Assembly (NCBI GenBank): GCA_023213395.1
Contig: CM041465.1
Coordinates: 45,825,741-45,889,740 of the forward strand
DNA: 64,000 bases
Reading direction: 5' to 3'
Source: Cycas panzhihuaensis
Lineage: Eukaryota > Cycadophyta
How positions within the stretch are numbered: position 1 is the stretch's first letter; the number at the start of each line of letters is the position of its first letter. Shown here in pieces: positions 22,605 to 33,030 of the stretch. The position numbers were made by a program, and so were the translations under genes. The notes beneath the pieces were generated by a model. It searched no databases, was not told the DNA's origin, and saw nothing but the letters and a program-made list of their open reading frames with translations.

Positions 22605-22863
22605 GACGCATATGAAGTCAATTCCCCGTCTTATAGGTGTAACTTACTTTCTCAGAATGTATGTGATAATATTAATATTAATTCTAAATCTTTTAATTAT
22701 ATGAATGTTGATGATAATATAAAAAGTAGTGTAGAAGAGGATGTTAATATATTTCAAACCCTAGACCCAAACCCCAAGACCCTTCTTAATCTAAACCCCT
22801 ACTCTAATTTATCTTCTGATAACTCCATTTCCCCTTAACCCTAACCCTTCCTCTACCTTTAGT
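22605..22863 (+). other. G1 linker with telomere-like, Asn/Pro-coding repeats
   Basis: A low-complexity stretch between protease and the next domain. Around 22755-22860 it contains CCCTAGACCCAAACCCC, CCCTTAACCCTAACCC and similar plant-telomere-like units. The equivalent part of G4 (51440-51540) encodes repeated N-P in an open frame, so this is a coding linker and not a telomere tract. Confidence 0.65.
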
Positions 22864-23735
22864 GTGGGTCCTGAGGTAGATTGCCCTTTCCCATCCTTGT
22901 CTCAGCCCAAGGAAGGAAGTAACAAACCTTCCTCATCTTCTTTAGAGGTACCCCCACCCAGTGAAAGGTCTTCTTCAACCATCGACGCCGAATCTGAGGA
23001 GGAAGAAAAGGAACCTGTTGAGAGTATTCCTAGAGATTTTAGTCTAGAAAACAAAATTGCCATTCCAGAAGAAAGAAGTCATGAGGAGTGCATTAGAGAT
23101 TATGTAAATCCCTTTTATGGAGAACAACTATATGGAACCATCCACTTAATACATTGCATAGAATATTGGTTGGGAGAGGGGAACATAAACGAAGTTCAAT
23201 GGGAGTTAGATTTTGTGTTGATGCTGAGAGGGCCTGCATGGTACTGGTACTTAGCCTACCACCTTAAAAAAATGGAAAGAACTACAAATCGCCTTTAGAA
23301 CTTGATTTGGTCCTCTCAAACAATTAAATATTTCGTTGTTTTACGTAGGAGATTACCCAAATAAGCATATCTAAAGATGTAAGCGGGAATGGATATTTCA
23401 AAGCTTGCTTAGGAAAACTTGGAGTAATCTTTTCTATCATACCTTAGGCCAAGTGGCAAAAAAATGGTTTATAGGAAAAGAATAAACCCTAGATGTCATA
23501 TGGAGTAATCTAAAGAATTCCTTCATAAAAATGTTTTCACATATGTCAGACAACAAGAAAATTGACAAAGTACTCAAGGCAATTAGAGATCTAAGTATAA
23601 AAACGGAATAGAAAACAACATTAGTGTTTCAAAAGGAAAGTAGGGAATCAAAGGATGACGAAGAAGAAAACCACAACTATCCCCTAGAGTTTACAGAGAT
23701 TATCTACGACGAAAGGAGGATTGAAGACACCCCTT
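22864..23735 (+). pseudogene. G1 capsid-like segment between protease and reverse transcriptase
   Basis: The open frame 22864-23298 has a Ser/Pro/Glu-rich start and then NPFYGEQLYGTIHLIHCIEY and WELDFVLMLRGPAWYWYLAY. A second frame continues through about 23350-23735 with two internal stops: REWIFQSLLRKTWSNLFYHT, QVAKKWFIGKE, DVIWSNLKNSFIKMFSHM and KKIDKVLKAIRDL. The spacing of WF, a W in a LxxxF helix and the final helix resembles a Retrotrans_gag capsid domain. A normal Gag already exists upstream of protease, so this position is unusual. G4 keeps only the first few motifs (51209 downward). Function unknown; capsid homology is my inference. Confidence 0.5.
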
Positions 23736-24376
23736 GTTCATCATGTCAATGAACAAAAAGGCATCGAGGTAACAAAAGTGGAAACAATTGAAATCAACAT
23801 GGGAACAAAAGAAGACCCAAAGAACATACGAATTAGGAATTGTTGGGATGACAAGATTGTAGCATAGGCCCAACAATTATTTGAAGAATTCTGTGATGTT
23901 TTCACATGGTCCTACAAGGATCTCAAAGGTATTCCTCCGGAAATAGGAATGCATCATAATGATCTTATTGAGGGAGCTAAATCAGTAAAACAGAGACCTT
24001 ATCATATGAACCCAAAATACAAAGAAAAGGTCAAAGTTGAATTAGACAAAATGTTGGGAGTAGGATATATTTATGAAATTAACTATGGTGATTGGGTGAG
24101 TCCAGTGGTGGTAGTCCCAAAGAAGAATGGGGAGATACGAGTTTGCTTGGACTATAGACAACTTAACAGAGTAACAAAAAAAGATCCCTTTCCACTACCA
24201 TTCACGGAGGATGTTTTGGAAATAGTAGAAGGAAACGAGATGTATTCCTTCACAGATGGATTTAGTGGATACAATCGGGTCCAAATTGTTTTGGAAGATC
24301 AAGCAAAAACCCCCTTTGTTATGGAATGGGGAACATATGCATACAAGGTAATGCCCCTTTGGCCTTACCAATGCCA
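23736..24376 (+). pseudogene. G1 gypsy reverse transcriptase, N-terminal half
   Basis: The RT entry and palm region is open from 23949: HHNDLIEGAKSVKQRPYHMN, KVKVELDKMLGVGYIYEIN, WVSPVVVVPKKNGEIRVCLD, YRQLNRVTKKDPFPLPF and YSFTDGFSGYNRVQI, which holds the first catalytic Asp. The element stops at about 24376, before the xxDD motif. The continuation to 24500 in the same frame is unrelated repeat sequence. Between 23736 and 23948 the frame is broken. Confidence 0.87.
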
Positions 24377-24700
24377 AAAATTCTACAGAGCTCTAATTGA
24401 CCTGATTCTAATTGCTGAAGATGTGGCTTTGAGTCTAGTTTTCAGCGCAAAAAAGGGCACCCAATTTCGTTGCCATATGAAAAAGGTATTGCTGTTTTAG
24501 TGAACAACAATTATTTTTAGCAAGGATTTTGAAAAAATATATTCTGTCCACTTTGCAGGGCTACCATAAAATTTGCAGAACTCATTTTGATCTGATTCTA
24601 CTTCATAAAGATGCGGCTCTGAGTCTAGTTTGCAACAAAAAAAAGAAGCACTCAATTTTGTTATTGTGGGAGAAAGTTATTGCTGTTTTAGTAGGGTCTA
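24373..24700. repeat. Degenerate tandem duplication, about 185 bp apart
   Basis: Two diverged copies (about 24383-24505 and 24565-24697) share CTGATTCTA, GATG(T/C)GGCT(T/C)TGAGTCTAGTTT and TATTGCTGTTTTAGT in the same order. It begins right where G1 RT breaks off. Confidence 0.7.
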
Positions 24701-25549
24701 TTTTTTTTTTGTAAAAAATTTGTAAAGAAATTTTCTTCCTTCCTTTTGTAAGACTTAAAAGCCCATTGTAAAAGTGAGTGAGAAAAATACCTAGATCAGA
24801 GCAATATCTGGTGCCCCCACTCACTTATCAGCTTTTCATTTCAGCACTCCAAAATCACTCCAAACAAGCATTTCAAAAGCACTCCGAGTAAGCACTCCAA
24901 AAGCACTCTATTTTCAGTTACATGTACATTTGATGCAAATTTGATAATCTTCACTATTTTTGAAAGGAACGCATCACGTACGTCATTTTCTGCCATCTTA
25001 TACTTGTTCACACTCGCCAAGGTTGAGATACCTTTGTTGGCAGGATACCGTGCCATAAATGAGATGTGGGTTTCAAGTTGGGACTGGACTTAACCAGAAT
25101 ATTGGTAAGGTTTGGTTATCCATACTATTGTGCCTCAATGAGAGATTATCCTGATAACCAATTGGGAAAATTGAAACTTTAATATAAGATTAAAATATAT
25201 CGGGTCCAATATCCATCGTAGCCATGGGTATGCATGTACCACTCTTCGGAGAAGGTATATAGCTACTCATTGGTGAACCAGGTGAAGATTGGGAGTTCCT
25301 GGGCTCTGCTATGCTCACCAAGCACAATTGCGAGTATCACGGGTGAAGACCAATTTAATTCTACTAGAAGCTTAGGTATCTCTTCAACTACACGTTGGAT
25401 ACAAGTTAGAGGTTATTGGGTTGATTACACATCCTACATTTGAGTTTCAAAGTTGTGTACACCCAATGATGTCAGCTTTAACATTGGTCTACAATCTTGT
25501 ATATTGATCACTTACTTATTTGTGAATAGTGATGCATAGTGTAATCACA
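24701..25549. other. Non-coding stretch upstream of copia F, possible F 5' LTR
   Basis: No gene seen. 24842-24910 is a degenerate repeat of GCACTCCAAAA-type units. A TATA-like GGTATATAGCT near 25255 resembles GGTATATAGAG near 30800 on the other side of F, which could place the F LTRs here and at 30620-30830, but I cannot align the two stretches well enough to claim it. Confidence 0.35.
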
Positions 25550-25756
25550 ATCATAATGTTTCTTATATTCCTGCTACGTTAGGGTAATATTTGTCTTAAG
25601 TGTTGATGGTTAATTTTCATCATAGTGTTTCTCATATTGCTACTGCGTCAGGTTAATATTTTTCACAAGTGTTGGTGGCCAATTTTCATCATGGTGCTTC
25701 TCATATTCCTACTGTGCAAGGGTAGTATTTGTCACAAATGTTGGTGGCTTTTTTCT
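25550..25756 (+). repeat. Three-copy tandem repeat of 69 bp upstream of F gag
   Basis: Units at 25550-25618, 25619-25687 and 25688-25756 share ATCAT, TTTCT(T/C)ATATT, CTAC, TAATATTT, AAGTGTTG(A/G)TGG and AATTTTC in order. It lies in what would be the leader, 160 bp before the gag ATG. Confidence 0.85.
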
Positions 25757-25914
25757 AAGTTGCTCCCTTTATCTTTGAGCAACCATTCTCACTTCTTTAT
25801 TCTTCCTTCTACTACACTGCTTCATTACATCTCCCATTTGTAAATAGTGATTGGCCATTTATTGCTATCATTTTCATAGTCTCTTGTTAATTTCTTTTCT
25901 TCTCAAAAGACACC

Positions 25915-26713
25915 ATGTCTTCACAGTTCAAGCAAAATGTGAGCTGTATTCTTAAAGGGAAAGAAAATTGGGACATGAAAATTGGGACATGTGGTTCACT
26001 AGTATCAGAAATGCTGCAAAGTATAAAGGTCTTTGGAGAGATGACCTGCAGCTTACACCAATTGTTGCTGCCACTGCTACCACACTTGCCTTTGGAGGAA
26101 CTCCTCCAACTCGTCCCACAGATGCTATAGGCAAATGCCAATGGAAACTTGATGATAAATTCGTGCAGGGATACTTCTTGTCATTGATTATTCCTTGCAT
26201 AACCTTATTGATGAAGTTGTACATGATACAACATGGAAAGTTCTTGAAGTTCTCAAGAAGAATTTTGACACTAAATCAAACTTGGAATTTGCTCACTTAG
26301 TGCTGAAGATGAACAAATTGAAAATGCAGAAAGTACACGCAAGTGAGACAATCAATCTCCTTCGTCCCATCAAGCAAGCCATTGATAAAGATTTCAAGAC
26401 TCAATGCATTACATGGGCTTTCTTGATTCATTCATGTCTCCATATCCTAGATTACAAAAATCTATTGGGAAGTCTTCAATCTAGTGGCACCTTGAAGACC
26501 TTGAATTTTGAGGATCTTGCTAATAAGTTCATCGAATTTGATAAGACTTTTGATACCAACTTTGCCGCTACATCAGATCCTATTGATGCTGCTTTTGAAG
26601 TGGAAGAAAATCTTTTTTATACCAAAAATCAAAGTCAATCTTCTTGTAGAGGTGGTAATTTTTGCAGAAAAGGCAGAAGTAGACAACAAGGACAACGTCC
26701 TCATGGTCAATAG
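25915..26713 (+). pseudogene. F copia gag
   Basis: ATG at 25915 (MSSQFKQNVSC) starts a copia Gag whose frame changes at about 25975 and again near 26195. Motifs: NAAKYKGLWRDDLQLTPIV, KWKLDDKF-like, TTWKVLEVLKKNFDTKSNLE, KLKMQKVHASETINLLRPI, LLGSLQSSGTLKTLNFEDL. A Gly/Arg-rich tail ends at the stop at 26711. A CCHC knuckle is expected after this but I see only a broken candidate. Confidence 0.78.
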
Positions 26714-27889
26714 GCTATCCAACACCATCAAAAATAGTTTCACCAATGAAAACAGTCTCAAGGCCAAGGCCAAAATAATCAACCTAGACCCAGCTCCAAA
26801 GAATCGAGATAATTCAACCAAATTCAATACTTCTTATGGGACTGGAAATCAAATAATTGTGTGCCAAAAGGTCTTATAGAAAATGACACTATGACAAAAA
26901 TTACAGAACTGGCACCAACAAACTACTAAGCTATCAACAACATCATGGTGCACATAATGTTGATGATACTTCTTTCGAAGATGCTTTTGGTGGAACACAA
27001 TTTGCTTATGCACACCTTCAAAGAATTGGGGCCACTTCATCAAATGTTATTGACAGATCCACTAAGTATATTGACGCTCATTGTGGTTATGCTTATTCAC
27101 TTTTGCCTTCACCACGTGGAGTTGCCAATAGTGCCACCTCAAATACTTTATCTTGGATCATGGATACTAGAGCAATACAACATATGACTTGCCATCGCTA
27201 GTTCTTTTAAGATTTTGACTCTAAAGTTCGTGGTGTTGTACACATGGCTGACAAATTATCTTAGCCAGTTAAAGGACTTGGAACCATTTGCTTGAAACTC
27301 TCAAGCTTTCTAGATTTTACCTTTGTTGATGTTTTATATGTTCCTGCTATGAAGTAGAACCTGCTATCCCTATACACCCTTGTCTCTCATGGATTTGATT
27401 TGAGTGTAATTGCAAATAATCAAACTCTTTGTGTCATTCACCCTCTTTCAAATGCTGTGGTTATGACTGGAATTCTTGATGGCAAACATTTTTGCCTAAT
27501 TGGCTCACCATTCTTTGAAGCCAACTATGTTGATGATGACTCTGCTTTTACCACAATCCTGACTCCTCAAAAGTTGTTCTAGGAGGCCCTATGGCATGCT
27601 CGTATGGGCCATATCAAAATTGATCGTTTTAAAAGAACTATATGCCACTCTTCCTGGTAATGCCTAAGCTCTCCTCTAAGCCCTTCAAATGTGAAGCATG
27701 TATCATTACCAAATCTCAGAGACAACCTTTTTCTTGTAGTTAGTGGAAATCTAGCCAACCTTTGTAGCTTGTATACTCAAATATATGTGGTCCTATGCCC
27801 ATCCCTTCTCACAAACAAAAGTGGTACTATGTTACTTTCATTGATGATTTTACCAAGACAGTATCGATTGCTCTTATTGTAAAGAAAGA
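26714..27889 (+). pseudogene. F copia nucleocapsid to GAG-pre-integrase, heavily broken
   Basis: Pieces in all three frames: the protease region near 27155-27200 reads IMDTRAIQHMTCHR (D-T-R in place of D-S-G, so dead); then CLKLSSFLDFTFVDVLYVPAM and LLSLYTLVSHGFDLS-like text; then WHARMGHIKIDRF near 27590. Several stops. Confidence 0.7.
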
Positions 27890-28520
27890 TGAAGCTTTTT
27901 TGCATGTTTCAAGCTTTCAAGGCCCGTGTGGAGAACAAATCAGGTTTTAAGATCAAAATACTTAGGATTGATAATGGTGGCGAGTACACCTCCAATGAGT
28001 TTGAATCGTACTTACGCCAACATGGGATCAAACATCATACCACTGTTGCAGGTATATCCCAGCAAAATAGAGTTGTCGAGCGCATGAATAGGACCATCAT
28101 GAACATGGCTTGTGCTATGGTGGCATACAAGAATCTCCCTGTCTATCTTTGGGCTAAGGCAATCTGGACTGTCGTGTATTGCATCAACACTTTTAGTCCC
28201 TCCAAGTTCAGCCCCTCTCCACATGAAATGTGGTATGGACAAACTCCCACTATCTCCCACTTTAGAATCTTTGGCTCTATTTGTTATCCTCACATTTTGG
28301 AGAAACATAGAAACAAGTTCTAAGATAGAGCCCTCAAAGGCATCTTTGTCGGATACCCTATGGACAAAAAGGGGTACAAGGTTGTTCTACTTTAGAATCT
28401 TTGGCTCTATTTGTTATCCTCACATTTTGGAGAAACATAGAAACAAGTTCTAAGATAGAGCCCTCAAAGGCATCTTTGTCAGATACCCTATGGACAAAAA
28501 GGGGTACAAGGTTGTTCTAC
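27890..28520 (+). pseudogene. F copia integrase with internal duplication
   Basis: The integrase core is open from 27889 to 28323: FKARVENKSGFKIKILRID holds the second Asp (RIDNGGEYTSNEF), and QQNRVVERMNRTIMNMA holds the Glu with Arg replacing the usual Gly before it. The first Asp region lies upstream in another frame (about 27840, FIDDFT-like). The C-terminal phrase SHFRIFGSICYPHILEKHRN is coded twice because 28261-28390 is duplicated. Confidence 0.84.
28261..28520. repeat. Exact tandem duplication of 130 bp in F integrase
   Basis: 28261-28390 and 28391-28520 are identical apart from one G/A difference (GTCGGATA against GTCAGATA). The unit is not a multiple of three, so it shifts the frame. 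Only one difference means it is much younger than the decay of the host element. Confidence 0.93.
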
Positions 28521-29087
28521 TTTTATAGCACAAAATCATCATCACTAGAGATGTTATCTTTGTGGAGATTGAAGATCAATTGCTCAAACTTGACTCCAAG
28601 ACGCCTTCGTACCGATTTAACAATGCTACTAAATTTAATATTTAGATTTCAAAATTTAGGGGGGAGATGGTCAACAGTTGCTCAAAATCTTAGAACCTGA
28701 CAATAGAGCCCTGGAGGATACAAGTTGTGACTCCCAACTGATGTGTGCACATCTAGCACCATCATTTGAGAACAACTAAGTTGACAAAGGCAAAGCCATA
28801 GTAGAAGGACCACCTTCTCCAACATCAGTGGCTGACCCATCTTCTCCAACATCGTTAACTTCCTTTGTACCAAACATTTCACATGATCCTTTTCAAGATC
28901 AAAACAAAGACCAAAAGGCTGTGGAAATGAAAACTTCATTCCCAACTCGAAGTTTTCGTGAAGCCTACCAGTTATAAAAGGACATGCGACTAGAAGAGGT
29001 AGTGCCCATAGAGCAAGGATGCACGTGTCACTTTCCATTGAGCTTGAACCAACATAACTGCACCTTGCTCCTAATGAAGAGCCCCTA

Positions 29088-29708
29088 ATGTACCAGAAAG
29101 CTATAAAGCATGTAGCTTGGAGAAATCCCATGAACGAAGAGTACCAATCTCTTATCAAGAATAATACATGGGAGGTTGTCGATCTACCACTTGGAAGAAA
29201 GGTAGTTCGAAATAAATGGGTGTTTAAAAACAAGTACAAATCAGATGACACTCTAAAAAAACACAAGGCGAGGCTGATAGCAAAAGGATTCACACAAAGG
29301 GAAGGCATCAACTACACTAAAATCTTTGTACCTACAACCAAGTGGCCTACAATCAGAACTCTTATAGCCTTGGCTGCTCAACAAGGCTGGAAAATCCACC
29401 AGCTCGATGTTAAGACCGCGTTTCTCAATGGGGACCTTAAAGAAGAAATTTACATGGCTCAACTAGAAGGATACGAGACTGTTGGTCAGGAGCATAATGT
29501 TTACAGGCTCAGAAAGTTCTTGTACGGTCTGAAACAAGCCCCTCGTGCTTGGTTTACCAAGTTGTCTGAAAGAATGAGGCAAGTTGGATATGAGGTTTGC
29601 GACTATCAAGATATTGGTGCAACACGATTGATCAAGCGCCAAAAAGATAAAGTCACTTATCTCTTAATCTTTGTGGATGATATGCTAATAATGAGGAATG
29701 GTGAATAG
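29088..29708 (+). pseudogene. F copia reverse transcriptase
   Basis: Open frame of 206 codons: [90 protein letters not shown] and FVDDMLIM. Both catalytic motifs (LDVKTAF and FVDD) are kept. It stops at 29706; the RT tail continues in other frames at 29710-30000 (DLELMKYYLGIEV). Confidence 0.88.
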
Positions 29709-30006
29709 GTAATCAGCCACTTGAAGAAGGACCTTGCTAAAACTTTTGAATTGTCTGACCTCGAATTGATGAAATATTACTTGGGAATTGAAGTAACTCA
29801 AAAGAATGGCAAAATCTTTCTCTCTTAGGAAAAATATATCAATGATCTTTTGACAAAGTTTTAGTTGGAAGATGTTCAAACAGTTGCTACACTTATGGAA
29901 CCTATTGTTAAACTCTGAGTTGATAGTGACACTAGGGAGGCAGACGCAACACTCTACAGACAACTTGTAGGTAGTCTCATCTATACTACCAACACGAGGC
30001 CAGATA

Positions 30007-30592
30007 TTGCACACTGTCAGCATTTTTGCAAGGTTTATGACAAATCTTAAGCATAATCAATGGCTGGCTACAGTACGAGTGTTGAGGTACTTGAAGACGA
30101 CTGGCAAATATGGTTTGCTGTATGAACCCAATGCAGAATTTAAACTTTATGCATACATAGACTTAGACTTTGTTGGAGATAAAAGACACATGAAGATCCA
30201 CGTCTGGGTATGTAACATTTCTTAGAACAGTACCATTATCATGGAGATCTAGAGGACAGAAGATAGTTGTAGACTCAACTGTCGAAGCTAAATATATTGC
30301 TGTTTCTGAGACAAGTAAGGAGGTGGTATGGCTTAGAAAATTGTTGAATATATTGAATGTCATCCAAACAAGTTCTACCAACCTGCGTGTGGATAATCAT
30401 TCTACAATCCACATGGCTAAATATCCCGTCTTTCACGATCGTACTAAACATATAAGTACGAAAGTCCATAGAATTAGAGAACTAGTTCATGATGGCACAA
30501 TTCAACTAGAGTACTGTCCTACAACCGATCAAGTGGCCAATATCTTCACCAAACCACTGCAAAGGGTGAAGTTTGAACAATTCCGAAGGTAG
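30007..30592 (+). pseudogene. F copia RNase H
   Basis: Two frames. 30007-30225 has NLKHNQWLATVRVLRYLKTT and KLYAYIDLDFVGDK, where the Asp of the usual DADWAG is shifted (DLDFVG). 30323-30592 has VWLRKLLN, NHSTIHMAKYPVFHDRTKHI, QLEYCPTTDQVANIFTKPL, a standard copia C-terminus. STVEAKYIAV, holding the Glu, lies between them. Confidence 0.85.
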
Positions 30593-30834
30593 CTCAGCGT
30601 TATGGCCTCCATCTCCAACTGATTGAAAGAGATGACAATAGGACCATCATACTCTGTTTCATTTGTGAAAACCCCTTGTGGGCGTGGTAGAACAAGAGTA
30701 AGTCTCTACGCTATCCCATTCGTGAGAACCCCTTGTGGGCGCGGAAGGATAAGGGTTATACCATTTAACCCGAAAGGGCATGGGGCATGACCAAATGGTA
30801 TATAGAGACTCAGTAGATTTTAGCTACAAAGCAT
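30593..30834 (+). other. F 3' region, possible LTR remnant with short internal repeat
   Basis: Non-coding. Two copies of GTGA(A/G)AACCCCTTGTGGGCG lie about 60 bp apart (30665 and 30730). A TATA-like GGTATATAGAG occurs near 30798. Possible LTR remnant, but ends not found. Confidence 0.45.
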
Positions 30835-31261
30835 GAGAAGAAGGAGCAAGAAAATGATACCAAATGTGAGGGGTTGGAATTGGTCCAACCTCCAAATGAA
30901 TAACAGTTTGATTAGCAAACCGACAAAGATAACAATACAACTCCAACTCTATATGAGAACAATGAGGAGAGGTCTCATTATATAGAGTGAAAGGAGAGAC
31001 CTAAGGCATTGGATGTTTGACAAGTGTCAAACATCCAAGGTACATGCCTTGCATGTAGGACATGTGTTCTTTTAGGGATCTCCAGTGAGCAAAAGTGCAT
31101 GGGGGTCCATTTGACCCTTTAGTGACAATGTTGTGTCACTAGAAAGAATGTGGGTGTGCACTTTATCACTTAAGTGATAAGTCACCCCTAAAGTACAAAA
31201 GTAAAAGTATTACATGAAAAATAGAGTACATAATCTTAATATGTAAACATAAGGTTTAACA
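30835..31261 (-). repeat. A3 3' LTR (truncated), copia family A
   Basis: Aligns with the A2 LTRs from the GAAGGAGCAAG block to the outer end GGTTTAACA, which is followed by a polypurine tract. About 130 bp of the downstream end is missing where it meets element F. Confidence 0.85.
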
Positions 31262-31657
31262 CCCCCCCTTACTGTTTACAATGTTAAGTTGGACCCCTAG
31301 ACCATCTCTAAAGTTTATAAATTTTTCTCTACCAAGTGGCTTGGTAAAGATATCTGTTGTCTGCTGTTTTGTTGGTCGATATTGAAGGTTGATCTCACCA
31401 CTTTGCCCATGCTTTCTGATGAAGTGATGATGAACCTCAATGTGTTTGGTCCTTGCATGAAATACGAGATTCTTGGCCAGCTTGAGCACACTTTGATTGT
31501 CGCAATAAATCCTGGTGGGGTGATTCTGCTCAAGTCCAAGTTCCCCAAGAATCCGTCGTAGCCAGATAGCTTCACAATCTGCACTGACTGCAGCTTTGTA
31601 CTCTGCTTCGATGGAGAACAAGGTAACATTGGGTTGCTTCTTGCAATTCCACGAAAG
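31256..31657 (-). pseudogene. A3 copia RNase H C-terminus
   Basis: Minus-strand remnant of family A, with a polypurine tract (GGGGGGG, minus strand of 31262-31270) linking it to the LTR. Open frame 31621-31256: FSIEAEYKAAVSADCEAIWL holds the RNase H Glu, then RIYCDNQSVLKLAKNLVFHA, RTKHIEVHHHFIRKHGQSGE and TDIFTKPLGREKF. It ends upstream at about 31657, where similarity to A2 stops. It is better preserved than the A2 equivalent. Confidence 0.87.
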
Positions 31658-32009
31658 GTTTCCTTGCCTTGAAGAGGGAAGTTTACGTCAACCATCTGGC
31701 TTATACATTTAATATCTTTAGTGCATCTTTTCCTTAGAAGTATTCTCATTTGTGGAGATATTTTTGGTCAATCACAACTGCTATCCTCTACCAATTCCTA
31801 GCATAATAGTTATTTTTCAAGGGATTTCAAGAGGAATTCTGAGCTGGAGTGAGAGTTATTGCTCCAAGTGGTATTAGAGCTTCATTGAAGCTATTCCTAA
31901 GAAGAATTTCCCGAGGAAGCAAATTTCTCCACTCCACCGCACGCCCGCCCCCCCACCAAAAGGGAAAATAAATATTCCTTCCCACTCATCCTACCCTTTT
32001 TCCAAACTT
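31658..32009 (+). other. Unassigned segment with a primer-site-like motif
   Basis: No gene seen. TGGTATTAGAGC at 31869-31880 differs by one base from the tRNA-iMet complement and is preceded by about 200 bp of non-coding DNA that could be the end of a plus-strand LTR. A C/A-rich run (CCGCCCCCCCACC) lies at about 31945. G2 sequence begins around 32010. Confidence 0.4.
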
Positions 32010-32279
32010 CTTTGATTCACCAAACGGAGTTGAGATTGAGGAAAAATACACAAGGAGAAGGAAGAACTAGAAGATGAAGGAAAAGAGGAAATTCCTAGTT
32101 ATCCTGCGGAATTCACTGAGATCAATTTTGGGGAAAGGGAAATAGAAGACACCCCGCTCATAAAACAGGAAATAAGAAGGATATCGAAACAACCAAGTTG
32201 AAAACAACTGGAACTAATGTGGGAAGTAAGGAGGAACCTAAAACGATTTGGATTGGAGATTATTGAGATGACCAAATGA

Positions 32280-33030
32280 TAACAGAAGCCCAACAACTGT
32301 TTGAAGAGTTTCATGATGTATTTGCGTGGTCGTATAAGGATTTGAAGGGCATTCCCCCAGAGGTTGAAATGCACCATATCGACTTGATTGAAGGAGTCAA
32401 GCCGGTAAAATAGAGACCATACCAGATGAACCCCAAGTATAAAGAAAAAGTAAAAGCGAAATTGGATAAAATGTTGGAGGCAAGATATATTTATGAAATT
32501 GACTACAGCGACTGGGTGAGCCTTGTAATAGTGGTTCCAAAAAAGAATGGAAAGATACGCATTTGTGCGGATTACAGACAACTAAACAAGGTGACGAAGC
32601 AGGGTCCCTTTTCGTTACCCTTCACAAAAGATATTTTGGAAGCCGTGGGAAGAAACAAAATATATTCCTTCACCGACGGGTTTAGTGGATATAACCAAGT
32701 GTAGATCACACCCGACGACTAGGCAAAAACCACGTTTGTAATAGAATGGGGAACGTATGCCTATAGAGTGATGCCATTCGGTCTTACAAACGCTCCAACC
32801 ACATTCCAGAGAATAGTAATCAACATATTTTGTAAAATGATTGGTGAAAAGGTGGCAGTATCTCTGGATGATTGGACATTATATGGTTTTATGAAAAATC
32901 ATATGGAGAATCTCAGAGAAATGTTGCAAATATGTCAAGAAAATAAGCTATGTTTGAACCTAGAGAAGTGTACCTTTTTGGTACCATTTGGAAACTTATT
33001 GGGCCATATAGTAAGGAAGGATTGTTAATG
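32280..33030 (+). pseudogene. G2 gypsy reverse transcriptase
   Basis: Frames 32426-32704 and 32768-33028: NPKYKEKVKAKLDKMLEARY, WVSLVIVVPKKNGKIRICAD, YRQLNKVTKQGPFSLPF, YSFTDGFSGYNQV with the first catalytic Asp, MPFGLTNAPTTFQRIV and VSLDDWTLYGFMKNHMENLR, in which LDD is the second catalytic pair. Then LNLEKCTFLV and LLGHIV. In-frame stops lie at 32411 (TAG, where G1 has CAG), 32703 and 32720. Catalytic residues are kept. Confidence 0.88.

Larger units (their letters stand above)
18740..24376 (+). mobile_element. Ty3/gypsy element G1 (OTA-like), 3'-truncated
   Basis: Plus-strand gypsy with 5' LTR, primer-site-like sequence, gag, three zinc knuckles, protease, a capsid-like segment and the beginning of RT. 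Near 24376, within the RT motif region that reads MPFGLTNA in G2, it switches to unrelated tandem-repeat DNA, so RT is cut short and RNase H and integrase are absent. Protease and linker are clearly the same family as G4, and RT the same family as G2. Lineage is inferred: the long LTRs, Asp-tRNA-like primer site and extra ORFs of its relatives suggest the Athila/Tat side of Ty3/gypsy. Confidence 0.88.
25080..30830 (+). mobile_element. Copia element F (boundaries uncertain)
   Basis: Plus-strand copia of a different family from A and C1/D, with gag 25915-26713, protease about 27150, integrase 27590-28320, RT 29088-29708 and RNase H 30007-30592. LTR ends were not found. All domains are broken by stops, and a 130-bp tandem duplication interrupts the integrase C-terminus. 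The left limit is a guess; the right limit is where the A3 LTR begins. Confidence 0.78.

Noticed and set aside
22755-22860. Interstitial telomere array
   Set aside because: The units are irregular, and the matching G4 tract lies inside an open gypsy reading frame as an Asn/Pro linker.
30593-30834. Firm call of the copia F 3' LTR
   Set aside because: No polypurine tract or TG/CA end pair, and I could not align it to a convincing upstream partner.
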